Positions 44,723 through 53,767 of a stretch of 64,000 nucleotides of DNA are shown piece after piece. The position numbers and the translations under genes were made by a program. Origin of the DNA: Cohnella lupini (GTDB lineage Bacteria; Bacillota; Bacilli; Paenibacillales; Paenibacillaceae). The notes below the pieces were generated by a model, which had not been told where the DNA came from, did no database searches, and saw only the letters and a program-made list of their open reading frames with translations. The stretch spans positions 1 through 64,000 of the forward strand of contig NZ_QRDY01000004.1 in NCBI RefSeq assembly GCF_003386205.1, read 5' to 3'. Position 1 is the first letter of the stretch, and each line of letters opens with the position of its first letter.

Positions 44723-47700
44723 TTATTTCTTTATTGCCGTTTCGATGAACCGATGCAGAATAGCTGCAACCTCGGCTCGGGTAATGACGCCTTTCGGATC
44801 GAATATTCCTCCCGGCTTCCCGGTGAAGATCCCCGCCATAAAGAACGTCTTAACCGCATCTTTCGCATAAGTCGAGATGTCTGCGTCATCCTTGAAGCCT
44901 GTATTCTGTTTGACTACGGGAAGGTTCAATCCGGCAACCCCCGCGTATCTCATGAGAATAACGGCCAAGTCCTGCCGCATAATCGGCGCATCGGGATCAA
45001 ACTTGTTGCTTCCGATCCCCCCGGCGATTCCGGCATCGCGAACCCACTCGACATAAGGGGCGTAATACTTGTTATCGTCCACGTCTTCGAAGGAATTCTC
45101 GCCGTACTTGCTCACGTCCAAGCCGTAATGCTGTCCGAGAATGGTAGCGACCATTCCCCTAGTTAATTCCATGTTCGGGCTGAACGTATGATCGCCAGTA
45201 CCCCTCATCAATCCGTGCGCAATGACATACTCCACGTCATCGTTATACCACGCGCCTTCTTTGACATCCTCGAGGGATGGCATATCCGTCGGTTTATCCG
45301 TCGGCTTACCCGTCGATTCGTCCGGAGGGGTTACGACGACCTCCTCTTTAACGAACGTTGCGCTAATGCTGTGACTAGCGGTCACGTTACTGAAACTATA
45401 GGTTGAAACTTTGCCGATATTTTGTCCGTCCGCGGTCACGCCGGCTATCTGATATCCGTCGTTCGCTTTGATCGTAAAGCTTTGGCTCCCGCCGTTTATT
45501 ACACTAACTGTGCCGGAAGGAGAAATGCTGCCGTTCTCGCCCGCCGAAGCGGTAATCGTATAGTACGTCGGAGGCGGCGTTTCGCTTCGGACTTGCGCTT
45601 TAACGGACACGCTGACGGAGACCGTAAGCGGCACGTTGTCCGGGTTAGTCACTCCGCTCGGCAGTGTCACCGTACCGTTCACCGGAAAGGTCTGAGCGGA
45701 GGCAGATGACGGGTTGTAGGAACTGGAAGCCACGTTCCAATGAACAGCCGCCGGCATGGTTGTGGTGCTGCCGCCGTACGTCGCTAAGGTGACCGACGTG
45801 GGCAGTCCGAATGCCTCTGCCGTTTTGGGAGTACCGTTAGCTAGCTCCGCGATATTCGACGGCTGCACGATACTTTGCAGAACGATCGGCTGAACCGGCT
45901 CTTCCGTAACAGTCACGTTTGCCGTACCGAATTTCGCTGGATCCACCGTCGAAGCGGCTTTGACCGTCAGAACTTCCGCCGTTTCATCGGCAGCAATCAT
46001 CAGAACGCCGGAGCCGCTGATGGTTGTGCCGGCGTTGCCGGTGCCATACACGCTCCAGATTACGGATTGCTCCGGATTGTTCGCCCCGTTCACCGTAGCG
46101 CTGAACGATTCCATGCCGCCCTTGTGCACGGTGGCTGTCGATGGCGTAACCGTAACGCTCGTAACGCCCGTATCGTTATTTTCGTCCGTTTTCACAGTCA
46201 CGGTTGCCATGCCGAATTTCGCGGGATCCACCGTCGAAGCGGCTTTGACCGTCAGAACTTCCGCCGCTTCATCGGCAGCAATCGTCAACACGCCGGAGCT
46301 GCTAATGGTTGTGCCGGCGTTGCCGGTGCCATACACGCTCCAGGTTACGGATTGCTCCGGATCGTTCTTTCCGTTCACCGTAGCGCTGAACGCTTGCATG
46401 CTTCCCTTCTGCACGGTAGCTGTTGATGGCGTAACCGTAACGCTATCAACGGAGGACCACTCAACGTCGAGAGATGCGACGTACCGCGTAGACTCACCTG
46501 TCGTGTTGAGGGCGATCGCATACTCGTCCAGGTTCTCGTCCGGCAGTCTCACCGAGAGTTGAACGGCACCGGATGCGTCGAGCATGACCTCGTTGAGATA
46601 CGCCACGTCGTCGATCAACGGAACGTAGGCGTCCTTCTTCAGCACCAGCACCGACATCCGCTGTCCGGCCGCACTCGCTCCGCCGTTCAGCGTCAGCGAC
46701 ACCATGCCGTCCTCTCCCGCAGCGGCCTCGTGCGAGATCGCGTCGTAGACAACCTCCATGACAGATGCCCTAACTTCAAGCGCGCCCGTAACGGCCGCAC
46801 CCTTGACGCTCGCCGAGCCGGTCGCCCGCAGAACGGGACGTGCGGTCGCGGCATCCCATTGCCAGACCGCGTCGAAATCCCATCCGAGACCTGTCTGCCA
46901 TGTCGCGACGTCGCGCGTTTCGGCGGTCGTCTTGGTGGCGCCGTTGAGCGTCGTCGGTCCCGTAGGAGTGTTCGACTGAACGGACGCGGAAACGGTCTCG
47001 GCCGCGTAATTGTTCCCGAGCACGGCAGTCTGGCCGCTTGCGAAGCGCGCAACGACACGCTGCGCGAACGCGCTTCCCGTCACCGACGGGTTGAGCGCGA
47101 AGCTGTTACGAACCGTCACGCCCGAGTTGCGGGCGTAGCCGGTCAGACCTCCCGCGGTCGATACCGCGGTGATCTTGCCGGTCGCGTACACGCGCTCGGT
47201 CATACTCGGCGAATCGGCTACGCCGATAATGCCCGCCGCATAATTACCGGTCGTCGCGGTCGCGTCCGCAGTCGAGTACGAGTCGCGGATCGTGCCGAAC
47301 GACGTTCCGGCGATACCCGCCACATACGTCGGACCGATCACCGTCCCCGACGTCCATACCCGCTCCACCGTGCCGCCAAGGGCACTTGCGCTAGTGCCCA
47401 GCGAGTCGACTAGGATGCCCACGGTAGAAGTGGACTTACTCACCTCGGCGCCCGCGATACCAAGATCGTGCACCGACGAACCGGCGCGGAGACTCGCGAA
47501 CAAACCGCCTGCGGTGGACTTGAACCCGGTCAGGACGTGACCCGCGCCATCGAGCTCGCCCATGAAGAGAGCGTCGACACGAACATCGACACCGCTCAGG
47601 TCAAGGTCGGACGCCAACCGGAAGCGCTCGGCAGGCCACGCATCTAGCTCGGCGAAGTCTCCCGCTTCGGCGACGAGGTAGGCGCCGTCCGCGTCCCGCT

Positions 47701-50700
47701 CGAGCGCAGGTGCAGTGGGAGGCGCGGCGATCTGTTCCGGAAGGGATTGCAGCACCGGCCGGGACCCGTTGTCGTTCCACTGCCACACTGAATCGAAGTC
47801 CCATCCGAGACCCGTCTGCCATGTAGCGACATCGCGCGTCTCGACGGTCGTCTTAGTTGCGCCGTTGAGCGTCGTCGGTCCCGTAGCCGTGTTCGACTGA
47901 GTTGCGGCGGATACGGTCTCGGCCGCGTAATTGTTCTCGAGCGCGGCAGTCTGACCGCTTGCGAAGCGCGCAACGACACGCTGCGCGAACGCGCTTCCCG
48001 TCACCGTCGGGTTGAGCGCGAAGCTGTCGCGTACCGTCACATCCGAGTTGCGCGCGTAGCCGGTCAGACCTCCCGCGGTCGATCCCGAAATGATCTTGCC
48101 GGTCGCGTACACGCGCTCGGTCATACTCGGCGAATCGGCTACGCCGATAATGCCGCCAGCGTAAGTACCGGAGGCCGTCACGTTCGCAGTCGAGTACGTG
48201 TCGCGGATCGTGCCGAACGACGTCCCGGCGATACCCGCCACATAGGTCGGCCCGCTCACCGTCCCCGACGTCCACACCCGCTCCACCGTACCGCCAAGAG
48301 CATTTATGCTCGTACCCAGCGAGTCGACCAGAATACCGACCGTCGAGGTGCTCTTCTTAACGTTCGCGTCCACGATAGCCAGATCATGCACCGACGAACC
48401 CGCCGCGAGAATCGCGAATAGTCCGCCCTCCGTCGAGGAGAATCCTGTCAGAGCATGACCCGCGCCGTCGAACTCGCCCCCGAACGGTACCTCCACGCGA
48501 ACGCCGGCATTGCCCAGATCTAGATCTTTGGCAAGCCGATAGTGTCCTTTCGGGTCGTAGACGATCTTGCCGAAGTCCGCGGCGGATTGGATGAGGTACG
48601 GATCCTCCTCGGTTCCGTCGCCCGCGATTCCCTCGCGCAGGGTGAGCGACGGGATAAGCGGTTTCCCGTTGCCGAGCTTATCCCATACGAAGAGCTTCAC
48701 TACGTCGCTGGTCTTCACCGGAAGCGGGCTGTCGAACGTGACGAACTGCTCCCTGCCCTGGTGATCGAGCTCCACGTCGACGCTGCGAATGTCGTGAAGC
48801 TGCGTCTGGGTGCTGTCATAGGTCGCGGCGATGAGAGCGAGGCTGTCGCGGCTGCCCTCATAGCTGAGCAGACCGACGCCCTCGAGCTCGCGATTCGCGA
48901 TCTCGGTCGACCCGATACGGAACTCGCCGCTCGGCTTACGAACGGTGTAGTCGTCTACGACCCGACCGTCAAGCGTGTAGGTGGCGATCCTCAGACCGTC
49001 GTCCGTGACCTCGAGCACGCCGCCCATCTGCGTGTCCTCGTCGAACACGACGTCATCCCACCAGTGCACTGTGTTGTCGTAGAACTTCGGTCCGGCAGAA
49101 CCCATCGTCACGTATGTGGTGCCGAGCGCCTCTTCGTTCGGCGTCGCGGCGAGGCGGCCGTCGTAGATCGTCGAGCGCTTGTAGACGTGGTCGTGTCCGC
49201 CGATGTATAGGTCGACTCCCAGCGCATCCAGCGCCGCGGTGATCTTGGGCCGGTCGGCGGCAAGCCCCGCGTCGTCTCCGTGCTGTCCGCCGTAGTACGA
49301 GAAGTGCCCCGTGACGACGTTCCATTTCTTGGTCGACGAACGAATGTCTTCCTTCAGCCAAGCCAGTTGCTCGTCCATATCGAAGTTCGAGTTCAGTACC
49401 GCGACGTGCACGTCGCCTCGCTCGAACGAGTAGTTGCTCTCGCCGATCGCGCCGTTCTTCGGCAGGTCGTACATGTTAGAGAAAATCGCGGTACGGTCCC
49501 CGTTCACCACGTCGTAGTCGAGGTCGCCATAGGTTTCGTGGTTGCCTACGACGGGTGCGATCTGCACATCGAGGCCGTCCCAGACGTGGTCGAATATCTC
49601 GTCCCAGTATTGTCCGCGCCCGCCGTTATCGACCAAGTCGCCGGTTTGGATCAACGTGCCCCCGCCCGGGGACTCGGCCTCGAGTCGGTCGACGACCTGG
49701 CCGAACAAGCCGAGGTCCGAGGCGTCGTGGGTAGTTGCCTGCAGGTCGCCGACGACGTAGATCGGCTCGTTCCCGGAGCCGCCCGTGGTGAACTCGCCCT
49801 TCGTCTCGGTCCAAGCATCGGTGTCGCCCGCGTTGGGTGCCGTGCCGTCGACCGCGACTCCGAAGCGGTACTTATACGTTTCGCCCGCATCGAGCCCAGT
49901 TACGTCGAACTCGTGGCTACGCAAGGTCTGGCCCGTGATCGAATATTGGTACTCGGACTCGTCGTTGCCGATCGCGTTGACCTCGTAGGGCTTGTCGTTC
50001 GCGGAAGCGAGAACGGATGCCGAAGACCAGTCGTTCGAATCCGCCGGCATGACCTGTGCATAGACCTTCCCGACGGTACGATCGGTCGACACGGCGATGC
50101 CCGCTCCGCCCGGTTTCTCGGTGACCGCAGCCGTCGAGCCGAAGTATTGGAAGACGCCGGCGGGATCAAGCCCGTCCTTGTCGACCTGGATCCGGATGAG
50201 CTCCGCGTTCGTGTTGCCCGTCGCATCCGTCGCCTTGACAACGATGAACGCGTCGTCGTAGCTGCGGATCTCGAACGCGCCATCCGCTACGGGCACCTTG
50301 CCCGTGGAGTCGTACACCTCGTACGCGACGTTGGGCTCTACGCCCGAGTCGTCGACCGCGGTGACCTTCGGCAGCTCGATCGACTGCCCGTACTTGGCAA
50401 GCGTCGGCACCTCGTCGTCGACGACGATCGCAGGCGCGTAGTTCGCGCCGCGCGTCTTCTCGCCCACCCAGATCGGAGCGGAGACCACGAAGTCGCCGTC
50501 GGCCTGGTCGGCGCGCACATAGAAGTAGTCGCCGTCGGATGACGGAAGCTCGGCGGTCAGGTGTACGTCGCGTCCGTTCACTCCCGTGAATTCACGGGCG
50601 ACTCTGCCGCCGTTCGTGTAGAGTTTCACCGAAGTGAAGGCATCGCCGGCGTCGGCGTCCGTCACCGAGATGTCGAACGAGAGCGAGGTCGTGTCGGCGG

Positions 50701-51643
50701 GAAGGATCGCGCCCATGAGCTTGTCGTTCGCGCTGAACTCGAGCGCCGTGTTGACGTCGAGCGTCGAGAAGACGCTGCGGTCGCGCATCGCGGCGTAGAG
50801 GCCCTCGAGCGAGTGCTCCTCGGCCCACACGCCGGTGATCGACTCGTTCGAGGTGACCCAGTTATCGGAGTGCTCGTCGCCGTTCCATACCGGACCCAGG
50901 TGCCAGCCCGCGTCCAGAGCCTTCTGGAACTCGCCGAACTGCCCGTCGGTCTTGACCTCGATAAGCTCCATGCGCTCGTCGGTGACCGGGTCAAGACCCT
51001 TGAACCCGAAGAAGTCGCCCTTGCTGGTCGGGTTCGGGTGGTTGAACTGCGCGATCGCGTCGGGGTCCTGCTTGAGACGCGCGTAGAACGTGTACAGGTC
51101 GTACATCATGTTCCCCGTGCCGAACGAATTGAGGAAACCGTCGACCGAGCCCTTCTCGGTCGCCCGTGCCGTCGCGTGCCAGTCCGAATTGAAGACGTTG
51201 ATGTGGCCCGTGCCGTCATACCACGTGTTCTCGATGGCAGGGACGGCAACGAGGTCGTCTTGCGACTCGTTGAACGCGAACGCCCGCTCGTGCACGTACC
51301 GCCACTCTTCCGACGCAGCGTCGCGCCAGTCGTCGATGAAGTCGTCGCCGTTGCGAATGTCCCACATGACGTCATGCTCGGTGACCGCGAAGAAGTCGGC
51401 CTGCGTCTTATCGTGCACGTATTCGAAGGCATCCGGCGGCAATTTCACTCCGTCGCTCACCGACGTGTGCGCATGAAACTCGCCCGTGTATAGGGACTTT
51501 CCGAGGTAGGTGGGACGCGTCTCATCGGGGACAACAGGCTCGGCTGCCGATGCCGTAATAGGAGGTAAAATGGATAGAGTCATGGAAAATAGCAGGGTGA
51601 CGCTTAACAGCGGTTTTGCATATTTCTTTAATGTTGTTTTCAT
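44723..51643 (-). CDS. 2,306-residue SLH protein with PHP and metallophosphoesterase domains
   Basis: Signal peptide to about residue 34, then a PHP-type metal-hydrolase domain (~45-310; 'GEFHAHTSVSDG', 'FFAVTEHD', 'IAQFNHPNP'), Ig/fibronectin-like spacers, and a calcineurin-like phosphoesterase (~625-870; 'VVGDLQATTHD', 'IQTGDLVDNGG', 'VVGNHETYGD', 'VTGHFSYYGG', 'YIGGHDHVYKRS'). Two GLUG-type beta-repeat blocks follow (~1028-1330 and ~1335-1640), 921 bp apart and nearly the same, then two BIG2-like Ig domains (~1735, ~1815), a Listeria-type repeat, and three SLH modules (~2130-2306). It is predicted as a cell-surface phosphohydrolase. DNA of the PHP-to-GLUG part is GC-rich (39 of 60 in line 50821-50880), the SLH end less so (31 of 60 in 44881-44940), which suggests fusion of a high-GC gene to local secretion and anchoring ends. 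Confidence 0.88.
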   Translation of the reverse strand: MKTTLKKYAKPLLSVTLLFSMTLSILPPITASAAEPVVPDETRPTYLGKSLYTGEFHAHTSVSDGVKLPPDAFEYVHDKTQADFFAVTEHDVMWDIRNGDDFIDDWRDAASEEWRYVHERAFAFNESQDDLVAVPAIENTWYDGTGHINVFNSDWHATARATEKGSVDGFLNSFGTGNMMYDLYTFYARLKQDPDAIAQFNHPNPTSKGDFFGFKGLDPVTDERMELIEVKTDGQFGEFQKALDAGWHLGPVWNGDEHSDNWVTSNESITGVWAEEHSLEGLYAAMRDRSVFSTLDVNTALEFSANDKLMGAILPADTTSLSFDISVTDADAGDAFTSVKLYTNGGRVAREFTGVNGRDVHLTAELPSSDGDYFYVRADQADGDFVVSAPIWVGEKTRGANYAPAIVVDDEVPTLAKYGQSIELPKVTAVDDSGVEPNVAYEVYDSTGKVPVADGAFEIRSYDDAFIVVKATDATGNTNAELIRIQVDKDGLDPAGVFQYFGSTAAVTEKPGGAGIAVSTDRTVGKVYAQVMPADSNDWSSASVLASANDKPYEVNAIGNDESEYQYSITGQTLRSHEFDVTGLDAGETYKYRFGVAVDGTAPNAGDTDAWTETKGEFTTGGSGNEPIYVVGDLQATTHDASDLGLFGQVVDRLEAESPGGGTLIQTGDLVDNGGRGQYWDEIFDHVWDGLDVQIAPVVGNHETYGDLDYDVVNGDRTAIFSNMYDLPKNGAIGESNYSFERGDVHVAVLNSNFDMDEQLAWLKEDIRSSTKKWNVVTGHFSYYGGQHGDDAGLAADRPKITAALDALGVDLYIGGHDHVYKRSTIYDGRLAATPNEEALGTTYVTMGSAGPKFYDNTVHWWDDVVFDEDTQMGGVLEVTDDGLRIATYTLDGRVVDDYTVRKPSGEFRIGSTEIANRELEGVGLLSYEGSRDSLALIAATYDSTQTQLHDIRSVDVELDHQGREQFVTFDSPLPVKTSDVVKLFVWDKLGNGKPLIPSLTLREGIAGDGTEEDPYLIQSAADFGKIVYDPKGHYRLAKDLDLGNAGVRVEVPFGGEFDGAGHALTGFSSTEGGLFAILAAGSSVHDLAIVDANVKKSTSTVGILVDSLGTSINALGGTVERVWTSGTVSGPTYVAGIAGTSFGTIRDTYSTANVTASGTYAGGIIGVADSPSMTERVYATGKIISGSTAGGLTGYARNSDVTVRDSFALNPTVTGSAFAQRVVARFASGQTAALENNYAAETVSAATQSNTATGPTTLNGATKTTVETRDVATWQTGLGWDFDSVWQWNDNGSRPVLQSLPEQIAAPPTAPALERDADGAYLVAEAGDFAELDAWPAERFRLASDLDLSGVDVRVDALFMGELDGAGHVLTGFKSTAGGLFASLRAGSSVHDLGIAGAEVSKSTSTVGILVDSLGTSASALGGTVERVWTSGTVIGPTYVAGIAGTSFGTIRDSYSTADATATTGNYAAGIIGVADSPSMTERVYATGKITAVSTAGGLTGYARNSGVTVRNSFALNPSVTGSAFAQRVVARFASGQTAVLGNNYAAETVSASVQSNTPTGPTTLNGATKTTAETRDVATWQTGLGWDFDAVWQWDAATARPVLRATGSASVKGAAVTGALEVRASVMEVVYDAISHEAAAGEDGMVSLTLNGGASAAGQRMSVLVLKKDAYVPLIDDVAYLNEVMLDASGAVQLSVRLPDENLDEYAIALNTTGESTRYVASLDVEWSSVDSVTVTPSTATVQKGSMQAFSATVNGKNDPEQSVTWSVYGTGNAGTTISSSGVLTIAADEAAEVLTVKAASTVDPAKFGMATVTVKTDENNDTGVTSVTVTPSTATVHKGGMESFSATVNGANNPEQSVIWSVYGTGNAGTTISGSGVLMIAADETAEVLTVKAASTVDPAKFGTANVTVTEEPVQPIVLQSIVQPSNIAELANGTPKTAEAFGLPTSVTLATYGGSTTTMPAAVHWNVASSSYNPSSASAQTFPVNGTVTLPSGVTNPDNVPLTVSVSVSVKAQVRSETPPPTYYTITASAGENGSISPSGTVSVINGGSQSFTIKANDGYQIAGVTADGQNIGKVSTYSFSNVTASHSISATFVKEEVVVTPPDESTGKPTDKPTDMPSLEDVKEGAWYNDDVEYVIAHGLMRGTGDHTFSPNMELTRGMVATILGQHYGLDVSKYGENSFEDVDDNKYYAPYVEWVRDAGIAGGIGSNKFDPDAPIMRQDLAVILMRYAGVAGLNLPVVKQNTGFKDDADISTYAKDAVKTFFMAGIFTGKPGGIFDPKGVITRAEVAAILHRFIETAIKK

Positions 51644-51938
51644 GATGAAACTCCCTATTCTAGGATTGTTTTTACATTAAGAAACGACGATTCCAGTGTT
51701 CAGGCTACAGCCCCCTTCATCTTCAACTCAAAAGTCATAACCTCGAGTATAGCGATGTATTGTTAACTTAATCCTATTTTTGTGTAAACCTATCTTCAGC
51801 GGAAGCAAAAATTGGAGTCCATTCTCATTCCTGCAAGCAAGATCTTAAAGTTTTCTTTATGTTTCATAGATGGACTAATCTACCTGATAAAATGAAAGAG
51901 GTAAATCGATCTCATAACATACTTCAGGGGGACAAACG

Positions 51939-53582
51939 ATGAGGAAAAAAATGGTCGGGTTATTGATGGCGGTGCTCCTGTGCTTTCATTTTTCCGTCAG
52001 CTTTGCAGCAGGCGCAACGAAAACTTCGGCCGACTTTACGGACTTGAAGGATCTGGATGCCGCAACGAAGGCCAAGTTCGATGCCCTGATCTCCGCCGGT
52101 ATATTCAACGGTGTAAGCGAAAGCAAATTCGGTATCGGGGAGGAGATGAACCGGGCGCAATTAGCTAAGGTTGCAGCGTTGATTTTCGATTTGGAGGTGA
52201 ATAAGGACTTAACGACGTCTTCATTCAAAGACGTCAGCGCCGACGATCCTGCAAATGGATACGCGTTGCCGTACATTGAAGCGGTGAAAACGGCAGGGAT
52301 CACGGCTGGCAATGGCGAAGGGAATTTCGCTCCTGCCGGTAAGGTGACGAAGGAGCAGCTCGCGACGTTCCTTGTACGCGGACTCGGTATGAACGAGGAA
52401 GCCAAGGCAACGGCAGGCGTGAACGATTCTACCGTATCTAACTGGGCGGAGGGCTATGTCGCCTTGGCGTTGGGACTAAAATTGTTGGACAACGGAGCGG
52501 ATGGAAAGTTCGGCGGGCAAGCCAACGCAACGCGCGATCTGCTTGTTACGGGCGCATTCGAAGCCAAGGGGCAATACGTAGCACAGGTAGAACAGAAAAA
52601 GAAAGAGGAAGAAGAGAAGAAGAAGGAAGAAGAAAAGAAAAAGCAGGAAGAGCAGTCTTGGTCTCCGGCTCCGCAGCCGGTACAGGCTACCGTCGAGGCT
52701 CCTACGGCACTTCCCGCAGGCGGCGCTGTCGTGTCAGATACGCAAGTATCGCTTAGCGCAACGGGTGCCGCAACGATCTACTATACGACAGACGGCAGCA
52801 CGCCGACGAGGACGAACGGCCTCGTATATAGCGTTCCGATCGTAGTTAATCACGCAATGACGGTCAAAGCGCTCGCGGTACAAAATGGCATGAGAGACAG
52901 TGACATCATATCGGCGTCGTACACGATTATCGTACCGAAATCGGCACTGGATGTAATCAATGAAGCGTCGGAATCCCATAATTGGAACGATGTTAATGTG
53001 ACGACTTTTGGCGATGCAGGCGTTACGGGCGTAACGACATCGAATGTATCAGCTGTTATAGATGCACTCGACTCTGCTGGAAGATCTTCGTGGACGGTTT
53101 CGGAAATTCAAGCCATCGTCGATGAGGTTATTGACGATATCACGAAGCAATCGGCACTAGATTTGATCAATGCCGCATCGGCTTCGACTGTATGGACCGA
53201 TGTAGATGCGACGACTTTTGCTACTGCAGGTATTACGGATGTCGCATCGGATAACCTGTCCGCCGTCCAATACTATTTGGAAACCGGTGCAACGCCGCTT
53301 CCAAGAACATTGGCTCAAATTCAAGCGATTGTTGTTGAGGCTATTCAAGCCATTACGGTAGATGCAATCTATGCTTACTTGAATCCTTTCGGTGGAGGAT
53401 CTGCCCCTACCGTAGAAGTATTCGCTCGCGCCGGTATCACCGGTGTGGATGCAGTCAATTTAGACGCTATCTTAGATGAACTTAGTTTGGCCTATCAGGA
53501 GTCTAGGAACAATCCTTTTGGAACGCCGATGTCTACGAAGCAAGATATTCAGGACGTTGTTGATCTTTTCTTAACCGTATAA
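51939..53582 (+). CDS. SLH protein with chitobiase-C-like domain and C-terminal repeats
   Basis: A 547-residue protein: signal peptide (1-24), SLH modules (~27-205; 'EMNRAQLAKVAALIF', 'GNFAPAGKVTKEQLATFLV'), a Lys/Glu-rich spacer (~214-237), and a chitobiase/beta-hexosaminidase C-terminal-like beta-sandwich (~250-325; 'TIYYTTDGSTPTRTNG'). Then come three ~65-75-residue repeats (from ~330) with the pattern 'SALDVINEAS..W.DV..TTF..AGV', the third the most diverged. GGGGGAC lies six bases before the ATG. It points away from the 2,306-aa gene across a 295-bp intergenic stretch where I find no gene. It is a wall-bound surface protein, and the repeats may be ligand- or self-binding modules. Confidence 0.85.
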   Translation: MRKKMVGLLMAVLLCFHFSVSFAAGATKTSADFTDLKDLDAATKAKFDALISAGIFNGVSESKFGIGEEMNRAQLAKVAALIFDLEVNKDLTTSSFKDVSADDPANGYALPYIEAVKTAGITAGNGEGNFAPAGKVTKEQLATFLVRGLGMNEEAKATAGVNDSTVSNWAEGYVALALGLKLLDNGADGKFGGQANATRDLLVTGAFEAKGQYVAQVEQKKKEEEEKKKEEEKKKQEEQSWSPAPQPVQATVEAPTALPAGGAVVSDTQVSLSATGAATIYYTTDGSTPTRTNGLVYSVPIVVNHAMTVKALAVQNGMRDSDIISASYTIIVPKSALDVINEASESHNWNDVNVTTFGDAGVTGVTTSNVSAVIDALDSAGRSSWTVSEIQAIVDEVIDDITKQSALDLINAASASTVWTDVDATTFATAGITDVASDNLSAVQYYLETGATPLPRTLAQIQAIVVEAIQAITVDAIYAYLNPFGGGSAPTVEVFARAGITGVDAVNLDAILDELSLAYQESRNNPFGTPMSTKQDIQDVVDLFLTV

Positions 53583-53592
53583 CTGACCCTAT

Positions 53593-53636
53593 AAAAATAG
53601 CGGCGCAAGGGAGTTAATCCCTGCGCCGCTATTTTT
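53593..53636. terminator. Bidirectional rho-independent terminator
   Basis: AAAAATAGCGGCGCA and TGCGCCGCTATTTTT frame a GGGA/TCCC inner stem with loop GTTAA. The T5 on one strand and A5 on the other allow termination either way. It follows the SLH gene stop by 11 bp. Confidence 0.88.
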
Positions 53637-53767
53637 ATCCTCCAGATCAAACATGCCAAACAAACAGACTACATTTTATCGCCGCTTTTAACACATTTTC
53701 TTCCTATGATGCTATCATTAACTCAACTTATTTTTTATAGCGCATCTTGTAGATTGGGGTCGACTTC

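Noticed and set aside
48542-51493. Long open frames on the plus strand (222, 420 and 310 codons) opposite the 2,306-aa gene
   Set aside because: They are antisense to clear PHP and phosphoesterase motifs, have Arg/Val/Asp-rich composition typical of antisense GC-rich DNA, and lack ribosome sites.
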